In this document: positions 1 to 11,814 of the stretch, piece after piece
Numbering within the stretch: position 1 is the stretch's first letter
Layout of the letters: each line of letters opens with the position of its first letter
NCBI GenBank assembly: GCA_937949545.1
Contig: CALEDR010000007.1
Location: 122,638-186,637, forward strand
DNA: 64,000 nucleotides
Reading direction: 5' to 3'
From: an uncultured Phycisphaerae bacterium
GTDB taxonomy: Bacteria; Planctomycetota; Phycisphaerae; Sedimentisphaerales; Anaerohalosphaeraceae
Position numbers and translations under genes: made by a program
Notes under the pieces: model-generated
What the model saw: only the letters and a program-made list of their open reading frames with translations
What the model was told of the DNA's origin: nothing
Database searches by the model: none

Positions 1-921
1 GCGGACGGCCTCGGCCATAACGGCGTTGCCCGTCACCTGGGCGACGACCCGCAGCGATTCGGCCATTGACATCCCGGAGCTCAGCAGTGTGGCCAGCGTG
101 GAGGCGAAGCGGGAGACAATCCGCTGTTTGAGCAAGGGGCCGAAGCCCGGCAGGGCCAGCAGGATGCGGTCACGCAGCGCCGCCCCCCGCTCTGTCCGCA
201 CAGCCCGCTTATACAGCCAGCCCAGCCCGAACAAAATCCCCAATATCACAAAGGCCCAGGCGCTGGTCAGCAGGTCGGAGGTTTTCATCAGGGCCCGCGT
301 TGTCAGCGGCAGCGTCTGGCCGACTTTGATCAGCTCGTTGGTAATCAGCGGCAGGAAGAAAATCATAATCACCAGCACCACCACCACGCACAGGGTCAGC
401 AGAATGGCCGGATACATCATCGCCGTGGTCATCTTTTCTTCCAGCTGCCGCTGTTTTTCGAGCATGTTGGACATGGTGGTTAAGCTGTCTTCGAGCGTGC
501 CGGTGACCTCGCCGACCCGCATCATGCTCACATAAATCAGGTCAAAGTACGCCTCGTATTCGCTCAGTGCCTCGGCAAAGGACTCCCCCGTCACCACGCG
601 GTCACGCACGTCCGTGATGGCGTTCTTTAATTGCGGATCCGGAATCTGCTGAATCAGCACGGACAGCGCATCGGTCAGTTTGATGCCCGCCCGCAGCATC
701 GTCGCCAGTTCTTTCGTAAACGCCGCCACGGTCTTTTTCTTATTGCCGAAAACGGAGTGAAACGACCGTCCGGCTGTTTCGGCCGTAATCTGCGAAACCT
801 CCGTCGGGTGCAGGCCCTTGCTGCGCAGCATCTTGCGGGCGGCAAAGGCGCTCTCAGCGGAAATCACGCCTTTTTCCGTCTTCTGACTGCTCCCGATTGC
901 TGTGTAACTGAATCTCGGCAC
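1..921 (-). CDS. gspF: Type II secretion system inner-membrane protein GspF (3' end outside window)
   Basis: Polytopic inner-membrane platform protein of a type II secretion/type IV pilus-like machine. The reading frame stays open for 307 codons from a GTG at 921 to the window edge. AGGA lies 7 bases upstream of that GTG. The N-terminus (VPRFSYTAIG, then FAARKMLRSKGL) is the usual GspF/PilC start. Two GspF cytoplasmic domains are visible (KELATMLRAGIKLTDAL and RFASTLATLLSSGMSMAESL), separated by a hydrophobic segment around residues 165-190. It lies 93 bases after gspE on the same strand, so it is part of the same operon. About 90 C-terminal residues are missing because the window ends; there is no sign of truncation. 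Confidence 0.93.
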   Translation of the reverse strand, partial: MPRFSYTAIGSSQKTEKGVISAESAFAARKMLRSKGLHPTEVSQITAETAGRSFHSVFGNKKKTVAAFTKELATMLRAGIKLTDALSVLIQQIPDPQLKNAITDVRDRVVTGESFAEALSEYEAYFDLIYVSMMRVGEVTGTLEDSLTTMSNMLEKQRQLEEKMTTAMMYPAILLTLCVVVVLVIMIFFLPLITNELIKVGQTLPLTTRALMKTSDLLTSAWAFVILGILFGLGWLYKRAVRTERGAALRDRILLALPGFGPLLKQRIVSRFASTLATLLSSGMSMAESLRVVAQVTGNAVMAEAVR

Positions 922-944
922 TGGACTGTCCTGATATTCTTATG

Positions 945-1004
945 GAACCACGCATTTCACGGATTTTTTAAATTGCAACCGTGAAATCTGTGTAATCCGT
1001 GGTT
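945..1004. repeat. Dispersed CACGGATTACACAGATTTCACGG-type repeat forming a hairpin
   Basis: The gspE-gspF spacer contains TTTCACGG (955-962) and its perfect complement CCGTGAAA (979-986) around a 16-base loop. CACGGATT (958-965) is also repeated in inverse at 994-1001. On the minus strand, positions 979-1003 read ACCACGGATTACACAGATTT followed by CACGG. A near copy (about 22 of 25 bases) lies at 9597-9621. Similar CACRGATTACACRGAT elements are known as short intergenic repeats scattered in many bacterial genomes. Function is unknown; it could act as an attenuator between the two genes. Confidence 0.6.
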
Positions 1005-1014
1005 TTTTATTTTC

Positions 1015-2718
<1,704 letters not shown>

Positions 2719-2895
2719 GTTTTTATTTCATTTCTTCTTGCAGCCGGTGATTTTTCTTCCTGCCTTCGTTATTCCGGCTGCATGGACTGTGTGCACATCC
2801 GGCTGTCCTTCCCGCGACCTGTCCTCCGAAGCTTCAGCGAAGAAGGAAGGCGGGAATCCGTTCTTGTTCTCCGGACCCGGTCTTTCCCTGCCGGT

Positions 2896-5800
2896 TTAAT
2901 ACAAATGTTCTTCCTCGCTGGTTGTCACTTCGTCCTCTTCAAGCACCTGGTCCGGTCTCATCGGCTTGGGTTTGATGCCCGGCCAGTCTTCCGTTCGCTG
3001 GAAGCGCCGTTCTTCTTCTTCAAACGCCCGCCGGTTCCGTCCGGAAAGCCGGCGCATATCGTCCATCCCGCCGCGGTCGCCGGGACGAATGATATTGGCT
3101 TTCACAAAGATATACAGTTTGCCTTCTTTGTCGGTATTGTCGACGCCTCGGAACAGACCGCCGACCAGCGGCAGATCGCCGATCAGCGGCACTTTGCTGT
3201 GTGTTTTGGACTGGTTGATGGTTTCCAGTCCGCCCAGGATAATTGTGGAGCCGTCCGGCACCGTCGAAACCGTTGTGATGTCCGTAGAAAGGCGGTCCGG
3301 AGGAACCGGCACTTTCCCGCTGGGAAGCTGAACATCCTGACGCGTCGTAAAGTCGGTGCGGTTCAGTGTAATCTCCAGCCGCAGCATATCGCCTTTGCTG
3401 ATGTGCGGTTTGATTTTCAGGGTGACGCCGGCTGTATAATCTGTGAAGGTCACATCTGTGGTTGTGACCGGTGTGCCTCCGGTGGCCGGCAGCTGAACGT
3501 TGGTTTTTTCCTGCGGCACCGCCGTCGTAGTGGACGATTTGATTTCTCCTTCCTGATTATCGTTAACCAGAATTTTGGGCTTGGCCATGATGCGGCCGTA
3601 TTTTTTGGTCTGTACAGTATCCAGAAGGGCCTGAATCATATCGCTGTTGTAAAAGCCCAGGAAAGAACCGCTTGTTGAACTTCCATGAGCATAACGGTCA
3701 GCACTGAAATTGCCGCCGATGGTGGTTATAGAAGAGGGGCCCGCTCTCAAAGCCAGGTCATCGTAGGTCTTGGAGATAATCTCCAGTTCATATTTGAAGG
3801 AATCGTCTTTGGTAATCTCCACCAGCGTGCAGTCCAGCAGAACCTGCGGTCGGTACTGGTCCAGTTCGCGAATGAGATCGCCGATCCACTGCTGATTTTT
3901 TTTGTTGGCGTAGACAATCAGCGAATAGGTTTTTGGGTCTGCGATAATGCGGATGCGTTCTTCTTCTTTGGTCGGCAGAGAAGTCATCGTTGGGGTCGGA
4001 GCGGTCTGAATCTTGGCGTCCGGCGAGGACTTTTGGGCCTGCTGCATGGTTTCCTGAATCAGTTCATTGAGCACCTCCGCCAGCTCCTCCGGGTCCTGAT
4101 TTTCCAGCGGATAGACTACATAGGGGGTGGAAATCCGCTCGAGCGTGCGGTCCACGTGGGCGATGACCAGCGAGATGGCCTCGTGTTGGCGCGGTGTGGC
4201 GTGCACCAGCAGCGAGTTGGTTGATTCGAGAACCGCAATCTGCGGCTGAGCCGCCGTCAGCTCCGTTACGGTTTCGCCTTCGATGGTCGGCAGGGCCAAG
4301 GGCATCGGCATCTCCGGCTGGCCGGGCTGCATCATCTGTCCGGCGGTTTGGCGTGTACCGGCGGCACTGCGGCCCTGGCTTTGAGTTTGCTCACTCTTGC
4401 CCGGCGCAATAATCCCCAAATCCTCCAGCGTCTTGACGACGGACAGGGCATCGACATTCTGAATCTCGTATTCCTGAATCGTCCGCTGGTCCTTCTGCTT
4501 GACATCCACATGGGCGATCACCAGTTCGATGGCCTCGTGCTGATCTTTGGTGGCGTTCACCAGCAGCGAATTGGTGTTGGGCCGCACGGAGATATAGGGC
4601 TGGTCTTCGCCGACGGCCGGAGCAGTCTGCATCGGCTGAATGACACCCGGCTGAACCACCTGACCGGGCTGGCCGGGCTGAACGGCACGCACCGCCTGAG
4701 TTCGGGCGGCCGCCGTCTGCCGAGCGGTTGTCTGGCCGCTGACGCTCACGCTGGCCAGCCCCAGCTCGTTCAGGGCTGCAATGACCTCTGTGGCTTCGAC
4801 ATACCGAATCGGGTACTCTTTGATGTACCGCAGGTAGTATTTGGGAATATCCAGCGTATTGATCAGCTCCTGAATGGTGTTGATCTGGGTCTGGTAGCCG
4901 ATCATCAGAATTCGGTTGGTTCGCTCGTCTGTGTCCAGAAAGACCGTCTCTTGAGCGGGAGCCGAGGGCGCCGGAGCCGGTGCCGGGGTCGCCTGCGGAC
5001 GGGGTGCGATGACCCGGCCCTGTGCATCCCGCTGCACCACGGGGGCCTGCGCGCGGGCAGCATCCTCCGTGCTGACGGATGACACGACGGAAATCCCGCT
5101 CATTTGGGCCGTCAGCGTCCGAAGTTTGTTCAGGATATCCGCCGCAGAGGTGTACTGCAGCTGCCGAAAGGCAAACCGCTTCGGTTCTCCCGCCACGTCC
5201 ACCAGGGAAATCACCTGATTGATGCGGTCCATTCGATAGGAATAATCCGTTACAATCAGCGTATTGGTTTCATTGACCGGCACGAAGGAGGTTCCCAGCT
5301 GCAGGTCTGTGAGCATCTTCTGGGCCGTCGCCGGTGAAATATGCTTGAGCGGAAAGACTCTGCTGACAATCACATCCCCTGGGGCGATCGGTTCTTCCGG
5401 CGATACAATGGCCGGATCGGCCTGACGAATCTGGCCGGCCGGCACAATTGTGACCAGATTGCCGCGGCGCGTCATCACAAAACCGCGGAACCGCATTACA
5501 GACTCGAGCAGAGCGTAGGTGTCTTTGACTTTGATTTTTCCGTCGTGAATCTTCAGGGTCACATCCCCGCGCACCTGCGTCGGATCATACATATAGTTCA
5601 GCCCCAGCTGCTTGCCGACCAGCTCAATCAGCTGCGTGATTTCCACCTTTTCCGGCAGGGTGATTGTCAGCTCCAACTCCTTCTCCCCTTCCGGGATAAC
5701 CGGTTCGGGAAGACTTGGGGCCGTACGGACTTCTTTGGCGGCGGTTCGCTCGGTCAGCAGCGCCTTCAGCTCGGCAATCTGCTGTTCCTGTTGGGCCAGC

Positions 5801-6789
5801 TGCTTCTCCAGACGGGCCAGCAGAGAGCTCGGAATGGGTTCCGCGTTTGATTCGGCAGCCGGCGGTGTCTGGTCTTTTGGGGGGGAGGACTTGGCGGCGG
5901 CGGCTTCTTCTCCTGTCGCCCGGCGCCGCAGCGATTCGATCACCTCCAGGAGGGCCACATCGTCTTCCTCCTCTGCAGCATGTTTTTCGATTTCAATTTC
6001 CTTTTGGAGCTGTTCGGCTTTTTCCTGAGCCGCCGCCAGCGCCTTCATCAGTTCCTGGCTGAAGAAGTCATCACCCTGCGGCTGAGCGGACAGTTCCGGC
6101 TCCGGGGTTTCTGCAGGTCGGTCCGTCGGGGCGGACGGTTCTGCAGGAATATCCGGAAGAGCCGCGGCGGTCATCTCGACCGCAGGCAGATTGGGTTCTT
6201 TTTCCGGCTCGGACGCCTGGACCGACTGCGGCTGAGCCGAAGGAGCGGGCGACGGTTCCGCCGGCGCCGCCGAGGGTTTCGGCTGCCGCTTGGCTGTCCA
6301 CTGGCTGATAATCTGATCCAGACGATTGAGCATCGCCTCATTTCCGATGGCGATCAGACCTCCCTGATGTTCATCCAGAAGCAGGGCGTTGTCCGTATTG
6401 CCCGGCGGTGGGTCCAGAAGTGTGCCTCCCTGAAGCTCCGAGAGTTTCAGTTCTCCAAACAGGTATTCCGTACCGGGCAATCCGACCCCCGACGGTTGCC
6501 ATTGCTTGAGCCCCCGCACGGTCGGCTGGTCGAGCATTTGAAGGACGCTGGAGGCCCGAATCAAATCTTCCGGCTGACTGCTGGTGACAATCAGAATCTT
6601 TTCCGAAAGCGAATCCACCCGGCGTCCGATGCCCAGATGGAGCAGGACGGCCTTCATTTCCTCCGCCGCGCGATGGTTCAATCGATACAGACGGCTGCGC
6701 TCTGCACTCGGCCCCGAAGTTCTCGTTGCCGAATGGGCCGGTTCGTACAGGACAAACCAGACAGCTAAGAAACTGAACAACACTCGCAT
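2896..6789 (-). CDS. gspD: Type II secretion secretin GspD, unusually long
   Basis: Outer-membrane secretin channel. The ATG at 6789 is chosen because it gives a clean signal peptide (MRVLFSFLAVWFVLYEPAHSA); an ATG at 6831 would add 14 charged residues. From there it has about 1297 residues, nearly twice the usual 600-750. An N-terminal domain is followed by a Pro/Glu/Gln-rich, partly coiled-coil stretch (about residues 165-360). An N0-like domain comes next (ITLPEKVEITQLIELVGKQL), then four or more N1/secretin_N modules separated by Gln/Pro-rich linkers, and finally the secretin core. The core signatures are AKPKILVNDNQEGEI and VPDGSTIILGGLE followed by KVPLIGDLPLVGGLF. Start of the gene uncertain by 14 codons. 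Confidence 0.95.
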   Translation of the reverse strand: MRVLFSFLAVWFVLYEPAHSATRTSGPSAERSRLYRLNHRAAEEMKAVLLHLGIGRRVDSLSEKILIVTSSQPEDLIRASSVLQMLDQPTVRGLKQWQPSGVGLPGTEYLFGELKLSELQGGTLLDPPPGNTDNALLLDEHQGGLIAIGNEAMLNRLDQIISQWTAKRQPKPSAAPAEPSPAPSAQPQSVQASEPEKEPNLPAVEMTAAALPDIPAEPSAPTDRPAETPEPELSAQPQGDDFFSQELMKALAAAQEKAEQLQKEIEIEKHAAEEEDDVALLEVIESLRRRATGEEAAAAKSSPPKDQTPPAAESNAEPIPSSLLARLEKQLAQQEQQIAELKALLTERTAAKEVRTAPSLPEPVIPEGEKELELTITLPEKVEITQLIELVGKQLGLNYMYDPTQVRGDVTLKIHDGKIKVKDTYALLESVMRFRGFVMTRRGNLVTIVPAGQIRQADPAIVSPEEPIAPGDVIVSRVFPLKHISPATAQKMLTDLQLGTSFVPVNETNTLIVTDYSYRMDRINQVISLVDVAGEPKRFAFRQLQYTSAADILNKLRTLTAQMSGISVVSSVSTEDAARAQAPVVQRDAQGRVIAPRPQATPAPAPAPSAPAQETVFLDTDERTNRILMIGYQTQINTIQELINTLDIPKYYLRYIKEYPIRYVEATEVIAALNELGLASVSVSGQTTARQTAAARTQAVRAVQPGQPGQVVQPGVIQPMQTAPAVGEDQPYISVRPNTNSLLVNATKDQHEAIELVIAHVDVKQKDQRTIQEYEIQNVDALSVVKTLEDLGIIAPGKSEQTQSQGRSAAGTRQTAGQMMQPGQPEMPMPLALPTIEGETVTELTAAQPQIAVLESTNSLLVHATPRQHEAISLVIAHVDRTLERISTPYVVYPLENQDPEELAEVLNELIQETMQQAQKSSPDAKIQTAPTPTMTSLPTKEEERIRIIADPKTYSLIVYANKKNQQWIGDLIRELDQYRPQVLLDCTLVEITKDDSFKYELEIISKTYDDLALRAGPSSITTIGGNFSADRYAHGSSTSGSFLGFYNSDMIQALLDTVQTKKYGRIMAKPKILVNDNQEGEIKSSTTTAVPQEKTNVQLPATGGTPVTTTDVTFTDYTAGVTLKIKPHISKGDMLRLEITLNRTDFTTRQDVQLPSGKVPVPPDRLSTDITTVSTVPDGSTIILGGLETINQSKTHSKVPLIGDLPLVGGLFRGVDNTDKEGKLYIFVKANIIRPGDRGGMDDMRRLSGRNRRAFEEEERRFQRTEDWPGIKPKPMRPDQVLEEDEVTTSEEEHLY

Positions 6790-6867
6790 TTTTCTTCGAT
6801 TCCGCGGGCAGCCGTGTCCGTTCGAGTGCATATCCTACTCCAATCTGTTGCCGTAAAATACTCCACG

Positions 6868-6900
6868 GAAAGGCCGTACGCTCTTGGCGACGCCTTTCCA
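6868..6900 (-). promoter_or_regulatory. Hairpin in the gspD leader
   Basis: GGAAAGGC (6869-6876) and GCCTTTCC (6893-6900) form a perfect 8-base inverted repeat about 80-110 bases upstream of the gspD start. There is no T tract, so it is not an obvious terminator. I could not match it to a c-di-GMP or other riboswitch consensus by eye. It may be a leader structure. Confidence 0.3.
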
Positions 6901-7076
6901 AAACTATCCTTTATTTATCGGTTATAAACGTCTTTGCCTGCTACTTTTCCGGCCGTTTCTGCCGACAAAAAATCTCTCTCTTATTCAGACCATCGGCTTG
7001 TGAACTGGTTCCCTGAAAAGACGGGAAAAATGTTCGTTGAAAATCTATCGGACAAAAAAGGGGTTCATTCCACAGA

Positions 7077-8135
7077 TTATTGGGTTTTCTGGGATGCATC
7101 CGCCTCTTTTGCCGGGGAAGACTCGGTTTTTTTCTCTGCGGACGGCTCACCGTCTGAGGCGGCCTGAAGCAGCGTTTCTTTTTCTTTGGCCAGCACTTTC
7201 AGAAATTCCTGCCAGACCTGCTGTTCGGCCTGCCGTTCTTCTTCTGATTGTCCCTCTTGGGTGGCGGTCTGTCTCATAATATTTTCGATAGCAGCTATGT
7301 TTTCTTCGATGGAGCGAATCTGCTCTTTTGGACTCAACACGATCGCGGACAATTCCTCTGGGGTCTGGACGGTTGTTGTAATCCGCGGCGAGGAGGAAAC
7401 CGGCTGGGGCCGAGGAGGCCGAGACGCGGCGGTGCCGGGCTGTCCGTCGGCGGATTGCCCGAGGGTGTCGGCCTGCATCTCTTCGTTCGATTCCGGAGCG
7501 ATGCTGGGAGCAGACACGGAGGAAGGCCCTCTCGGAGCCGCGGAAGCAAGTGCCCTCTCGGACTTCAGCAGGGATATTGTCGGCGGTGGTGCCGGCATAA
7601 AAAGTTCGGAATTAAACTTATCGCCCTGATAGAGCACAATTGAGCCGTCTTTGATTTCGTGAATGACCAGATGGCCGACCTGGTCGCCCTGTCGATACCA
7701 TTTGTATTCATTCTGGACATTCTGGAGCAGAGCCATCGATTTTTCTGGGTGGTCCGGATAGCGAGCCGTGGCAATCAGGGTAAACTTAGCCGTTAGGGTC
7801 GGCTGCCTGTTTTCCGGCGGTCTGGGCGGCTGAACGACCGGCGGTTTGACCTCCGGCGGTTTGGGCGGTTCGACCGGCTTGGGCGGCGGAGGAGGCGGAG
7901 GCGGGTCTATCCGAAGGGCAAAGGCCTTGGCGGCCTGCTCCAGCGGGGAGACGGCATCGGGTTTGACGGCTGGGGCGGTCTGACTTCTTTTGCGGAACTG
8001 CTCAACCACCCCTTCCTGGGCCAAAAAGGCCTCGATTTCCGGATCGCCGCGAAAGCCGAGTACGGCTACCGCTGCCAAAACGACGACAGCCCCTATCACA
8101 GCCGCAACGCTGGCGATTCGAAGTGCTTTGAGCAT
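7077..8135 (-). CDS. GspC-like type II secretion protein
   Basis: Bitopic inner-membrane protein thought to link the secretin to the inner-membrane platform. A single N-terminal membrane helix lies at about residues 7-29 (VAAVIGAVVVLAAVAVLGF). A proline-rich spacer with a run of eight prolines covers about residues 78-112. A GspC homology-region-like beta domain follows (FTLIATARYPDHPEKSMALL, then WYRQGDQVGHLVIHEIKDGS, ending in YQGDKFNSELF). The C-terminal 170 residues are Ser/Pro/Glu/Gln-rich and low in complexity, with a predicted helix near the end. It lies directly upstream of gspD. Family assignment rests on architecture and position. Confidence 0.75.
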   Translation of the reverse strand: MLKALRIASVAAVIGAVVVLAAVAVLGFRGDPEIEAFLAQEGVVEQFRKRSQTAPAVKPDAVSPLEQAAKAFALRIDPPPPPPPPKPVEPPKPPEVKPPVVQPPRPPENRQPTLTAKFTLIATARYPDHPEKSMALLQNVQNEYKWYRQGDQVGHLVIHEIKDGSIVLYQGDKFNSELFMPAPPPTISLLKSERALASAAPRGPSSVSAPSIAPESNEEMQADTLGQSADGQPGTAASRPPRPQPVSSSPRITTTVQTPEELSAIVLSPKEQIRSIEENIAAIENIMRQTATQEGQSEEERQAEQQVWQEFLKVLAKEKETLLQAASDGEPSAEKKTESSPAKEADASQKTQ

Positions 8136-8270
8136 AGTTGGCCGTCTTTTTCCTGCCTAAAATGATAGTCCTGTTTTCGTGTCCTGCTGTGTTAGACAAA
8201 CAACCCTGCCGGCGGTTCCCATTGTGGGACTGTGCCGCCTCTTGTGAAGGATGCAGGCCAAAAAAGGTCT

Positions 8271-9398
8271 TTAATTCGCAAACCAGCCGCTGATTCGGAC
8301 TTCCGCTTCCGCGGAATTGTCGAATCGAATCATCAGTTCATCGGAAAAATACCGGCGATTGGCCGCTTCTTTTTCCGGCGCTGTGATTTCTATCGTCAAG
8401 GTCAGCGTGTTGTCTTTGACTTCCTGCTTGACAATTTTCATTAAGCCGGCGCGGGATGTGGAGCTCGAAATCTTCAGTGATTCTCCGTAATGGCTGGTAA
8501 TGACGACCTCTTTTTGCTCTTTCTGGCCGGGCTTGACGTTCTGGAGGATAATCCGGGGCCGGTTGATTTCATATCGCGGAAGGGCATTATATCGGACCAT
8601 CTGGATGCCGCCCTGCGGGTGGTCCACCTCGAAGGTCATTACACCGGTTGGGTTTTTGGACAATGTATCCAGATTTACCTGGGGAGTCAGAGTAAACTCT
8701 GTTGCAGCGGCATTTGGGTCAAACACACAGGTAAAGGCATCCGCCTGCGAGGTGAATTTGGTGATGCGGAAGGGTTTGCCGTCCGTACTTTTAATTTTGA
8801 TCGGTCCCAGACCGGCATTGGGCTTATTGAGCATCAGGGAGACTTCCGTCGGTTCGGTCTGGACCTTTACCTGCACGACCGCGCGGACCTCCAATTGGGC
8901 ACGCGGGTTGGAAGGGTCATTGCTGATAATATACAGCTGTTTTTTGGTTTCCTCGCTTGTGGTTGGGGCATGAAATCTTACATCCACCGTTCCGGACTCG
9001 CCAGGTTCATAATCTTTCTTGTCCAGTTGGGGGACGCTGCATCCGCATGTACTCTGGATATGATCAATCTTTAATGTTTTGTTTCCGATGTTCTTAAAAG
9101 TGAACGTGCAGCTGTGATACGTTCCCGGTCCGATTTCCCCGAAGTCATGGAATTCTTTAGTGACGAGGATTTTGGGACCGTCGATGGATTTCTTTTCTTC
9201 CTTTTTGGGTTCTGTGGTTTCGGCGGGTTTGGCTGGTGCGGCGGGAGACGGGCCTGGACCGGGCGCTGCGGCAGGCGTTTGCTGTTTTATGGGGGTCTTG
9301 CCCGCATCGGCCTGGCCGGCTATGCTTTCGTTGCAGCCGAGAATCAAAGCGATTCCGGGAATAAAAACAAAAAAGAATCCGACGCGTCCTCTTTTCAT
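8271..9398 (-). CDS. DUF1573 domain lipoprotein
   Basis: A 375-residue exported lipoprotein: the N-terminus MKRGRVGFFFVFIPGIALILGC ends in an ILGC lipobox. A Pro/Ala-rich linker is followed at about residues 80-180 by a DUF1573 domain. Its hallmarks are FHDFGEIGPGTYHSCTFTFKN and STCGCSVPQLDK, an immunoglobulin-like ASH/Hydin-type fold. The C-terminal half is beta-rich and may hold a second such domain. The family is abundant in Planctomycetes and Bacteroidetes; its function is unknown. It is the first gene of the run that continues into gspC and gspD, so it may share their transcription. Confidence 0.85.
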   Translation of the reverse strand: MKRGRVGFFFVFIPGIALILGCNESIAGQADAGKTPIKQQTPAAAPGPGPSPAAPAKPAETTEPKKEEKKSIDGPKILVTKEFHDFGEIGPGTYHSCTFTFKNIGNKTLKIDHIQSTCGCSVPQLDKKDYEPGESGTVDVRFHAPTTSEETKKQLYIISNDPSNPRAQLEVRAVVQVKVQTEPTEVSLMLNKPNAGLGPIKIKSTDGKPFRITKFTSQADAFTCVFDPNAAATEFTLTPQVNLDTLSKNPTGVMTFEVDHPQGGIQMVRYNALPRYEINRPRIILQNVKPGQKEQKEVVITSHYGESLKISSSTSRAGLMKIVKQEVKDNTLTLTIEITAPEKEAANRRYFSDELMIRFDNSAEAEVRISGWFAN

Positions 9399-9819
9399 AC
9401 CATTACCTTTCCGTACAGCATAGACAGATTTTGTACCCTTTTAGCTTTTACGGCTAAGAAAGACGGCAAGTTTAACACAATTTCGGAGATTTCGGCAAGT
9501 TCCTTTTGGACCAATGGGGATGCAGAGACCCGCAGTTTTCGCAGCCGGTTTCACAAATTCTTTAACACGATGGATTGCACAAAGAAAGATTATAGAACTA
9601 CGGATTACGCAGATTTTACGGGTTTTGAGCCGGACTCCGTCGTCAGGGGTCAGTTACCGGTCATCCGTTGTTGGCGGGCAGAGTCGTTTTTTTGCCGGGT
9701 TTGTGCATTGGCTGTTTTTTCTGCAGGAGATTTTAGCAGGCCGGAAAGCAAATAAAGGAAGGCATAAAAAAAGCAGCTGGGGAGCAAACAAATTTGAAAA
9801 GGATGAAAAAAGCGGATAA
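9399..9819. other. 421-base intergenic region with a second copy of the dispersed repeat
   Basis: No credible gene is present. At 9597-9621 the plus strand reads AACTACGGATTACGCAGATT followed by TTACGG, matching the repeat at 979-1003 in opposite orientation. The rest is AT-rich and should contain the promoter of the DUF1573-gsp operon near 9400-9480. I see no clear -35/-10 pair. Confidence 0.5.
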
Positions 9820-10098
9820 TTACTGCCCGAGGTCAGGGAAATGGATTTCAACGTTTTCGCGATAGGCCTTTTGCTCCCGGTCCATGTGCCGGGTCAGCCA
9901 ATACACCCGGGCGGCATAGCTGATAGCCGAAAGGCCGGCCGCAAAGAAGACCGCTGCCGCCAGAAACGCAAACAAATCCCGCAGAATAAATACCAGCAGA
10001 CCGAAACCGATGAGAAACAGCCCGGTCAGAAAAGCCCCGACCGCCAGCGACCGCCCGGCCTGACGAAATGGCTCTCTCAGAAAGAAAAACCGAAACAT
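9820..10098 (-). CDS. Small two-helix membrane protein, function unknown
   Basis: A 92-residue protein. It has two strongly hydrophobic segments (about residues 18-40, VGAFLTGLFLIGFGLLVFIL, and 43-65, FAFLAAAVFFAAGLSAISYA) and an acidic/basic C-terminal tail (RHMDREQKAYREN). It begins 14 bases after the groEL terminator and so probably has its own promoter. I do not recognise the family; it resembles other short planctomycete inner-membrane proteins only in general form. Confidence 0.6.
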   Translation of the reverse strand: MFRFFFLREPFRQAGRSLAVGAFLTGLFLIGFGLLVFILRDLFAFLAAAVFFAAGLSAISYAARVYWLTRHMDREQKAYRENVEIHFPDLGQ

Positions 10099-10111
10099 GG
10101 CTGGAGTTCCT

Positions 10112-10142
10112 AAAAAAGCGGGCCCCGAAAGAGGGGGCCCGC
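10112..10142 (-). terminator. Rho-independent terminator after groEL
   Basis: On the minus strand GCGGGCCCC and GGGGCCCGC form a nine-base-pair GC stem with a short loop, followed immediately by TTTTTT. It starts 14 bases past the groEL stop codon. Confidence 0.92.
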
Positions 10143-10155
10143 CGATTGACCGGAA

Positions 10156-11769
10156 TTAATATCCGCCGCCGTGCGAATGGGTTTCTTTCTTTTCGGGTAT
10201 CTCGCTGACAACCGCATCCGTCGTCAGCAGCAGCGACGCAATCGACGCACCATTCTGGAGGGCGGTTCGCTCCACCTTGGTCGGGACAATCACGCCGAAT
10301 TTAATCATATCGCCGTACTCCTTGCGGACGGCATCATAGCCGTAGTTCTTGTCCTTGGCCTCAAAAACCTTCTGGGCCACGATGGAGCCGTCCAGTCCGG
10401 CGTTGTAGGCAATCTGCTTAATCGGAGCGAAGACCGCCCGCCGGACAATATCGACGCCGATCGACTCGTCGCCGACGCACTGAATCTTGTCCAGCGCCGG
10501 CAGACACCGCAGCATGGCGACCCCCCCGCCCGGCAGAATGCCTTCTTCGACCGCCGCCCGGCAGGCATGGAGCGCATCTTCCACGCGGGCTTTCTTTTCC
10601 TTCATCTCGGCCTCGGTGGCTGCCCCAACGTTAATCTGGGCGACGCCGCCGGCCAGCTTGGCCAGCCGCTCCTGAAGCTTTTCAATATCATACTCGCTGG
10701 TCGAGGCCTCGATTTCCTTCTTAATCTGCTCGATGCGGCCCTTGATGTCCTCCGTTTTGCCGGCCCCTTCGACAATCGTCGTGGTGTCCTTGTCCACCGT
10801 GACGCGCTTGGCCTGGCCGAGCTGGCTGAGCTCGACATTCTCCAGCTGGATGCCCAAATCCTCAAATAGAGCCGTGGCGCCGGTGAGGATGGCAATATCC
10901 TGAAGCATGGCCTTGCGGCGGTCGCCGAAGCCGGGCGCTTTGACCGCACAGACCTGCAGGACGCCGCGCAGCTTGTTGACCACCAGCGTCGCCAGAGCCT
11001 CGCCCTCGACATCCTCGGCGATAATCAGCAGCGGCCGACCCTGCTTGGCCACCTTTTCGAGAATCGGAACCAGCGATTTAACGGAGCTGATTTTCTTTTC
11101 ATGAATCAGGATATAGGGCTTTTCGAGCACGCAGGTCCGCTCCTCCGGATTGGTAATGAAGTGCGGGCTCAGATACCCCTTGTCAAACTGCATTCCCTCG
11201 AGCAGTTCCACCGTTGTCTCCAGCGATTGGCCTTCCTCGACGGTAATCACACCGTCCTTGCCGACCTTCTCCATCGCCTCAGCCAGCGTCTTGCCGATCT
11301 GGGCATCATGGTTGGCCGAACACGTGGCTACCTGCTCAATCTGTTTGCTGGACTCGATGGGAATCGACATTTTCTTGAGCTCTTCGACAATCGCCTCGAC
11401 GGCTTTGTCAATGCCGCGCTTGACCTGAATGGGATTGGCGCCGGCGGTAATGTTCTTCAAACCCTCCTCAAAGATGGCCTCCGCCAAAATGGTCGCCGTG
11501 GTGGTTCCGTCACCGGCAACATTGGAGGTCTTGGAGGCGACTTCCTTGACCATCTGGGCGCCCATATTTTCATAGGCGTCTTCGAGTTCGATTTCTTTGG
11601 CGACCGTGACACCGTCTTTGGTTACGGTCGGAGAACCGAAGGATTTTTCAATAATGACGTTGCGGCCGCACGGCCCCAGCGTAATCTTTACAGCACGGGC
11701 CAGCTTGCGAATTCCCTCGCGAATGGCCGCTCGGGCTTCCGTATTGTATGCTATCTTTTTGGCTGCCAT
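10156..11769 (-). CDS. groEL: Chaperonin GroEL (60 kDa)
   Basis: ATP-dependent tetradecameric folding chamber. It has 537 residues, close to the usual 540-548. The start [16 protein letters not shown] and the ATP-binding motifs ([24 protein letters not shown] and [11 protein letters not shown]) are canonical, as is GGGVAMLR near the C-terminus. The tail ends in THSHGGGY instead of the common GGM repeat. It lies 45 bases downstream of groES and ends at a strong terminator, so this is a standard bicistronic groESL unit. Confidence 0.98.
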   Translation of the reverse strand: MAAKKIAYNTEARAAIREGIRKLARAVKITLGPCGRNVIIEKSFGSPTVTKDGVTVAKEIELEDAYENMGAQMVKEVASKTSNVAGDGTTTATILAEAIFEEGLKNITAGANPIQVKRGIDKAVEAIVEELKKMSIPIESSKQIEQVATCSANHDAQIGKTLAEAMEKVGKDGVITVEEGQSLETTVELLEGMQFDKGYLSPHFITNPEERTCVLEKPYILIHEKKISSVKSLVPILEKVAKQGRPLLIIAEDVEGEALATLVVNKLRGVLQVCAVKAPGFGDRRKAMLQDIAILTGATALFEDLGIQLENVELSQLGQAKRVTVDKDTTTIVEGAGKTEDIKGRIEQIKKEIEASTSEYDIEKLQERLAKLAGGVAQINVGAATEAEMKEKKARVEDALHACRAAVEEGILPGGGVAMLRCLPALDKIQCVGDESIGVDIVRRAVFAPIKQIAYNAGLDGSIVAQKVFEAKDKNYGYDAVRKEYGDMIKFGVIVPTKVERTALQNGASIASLLLTTDAVVSEIPEKKETHSHGGGY

Positions 11770-11814
11770 ACGTTCCTTTCTCCTGTCCGAAAAAACTGGA
11801 TTGTTTATCCTGCT

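Noticed and set aside
6832..7076. c-di-GMP riboswitch in the gspD leader
   Set aside because: A hairpin is present, but none of the GEMM-I or GEMM-II core motifs could be found by eye.
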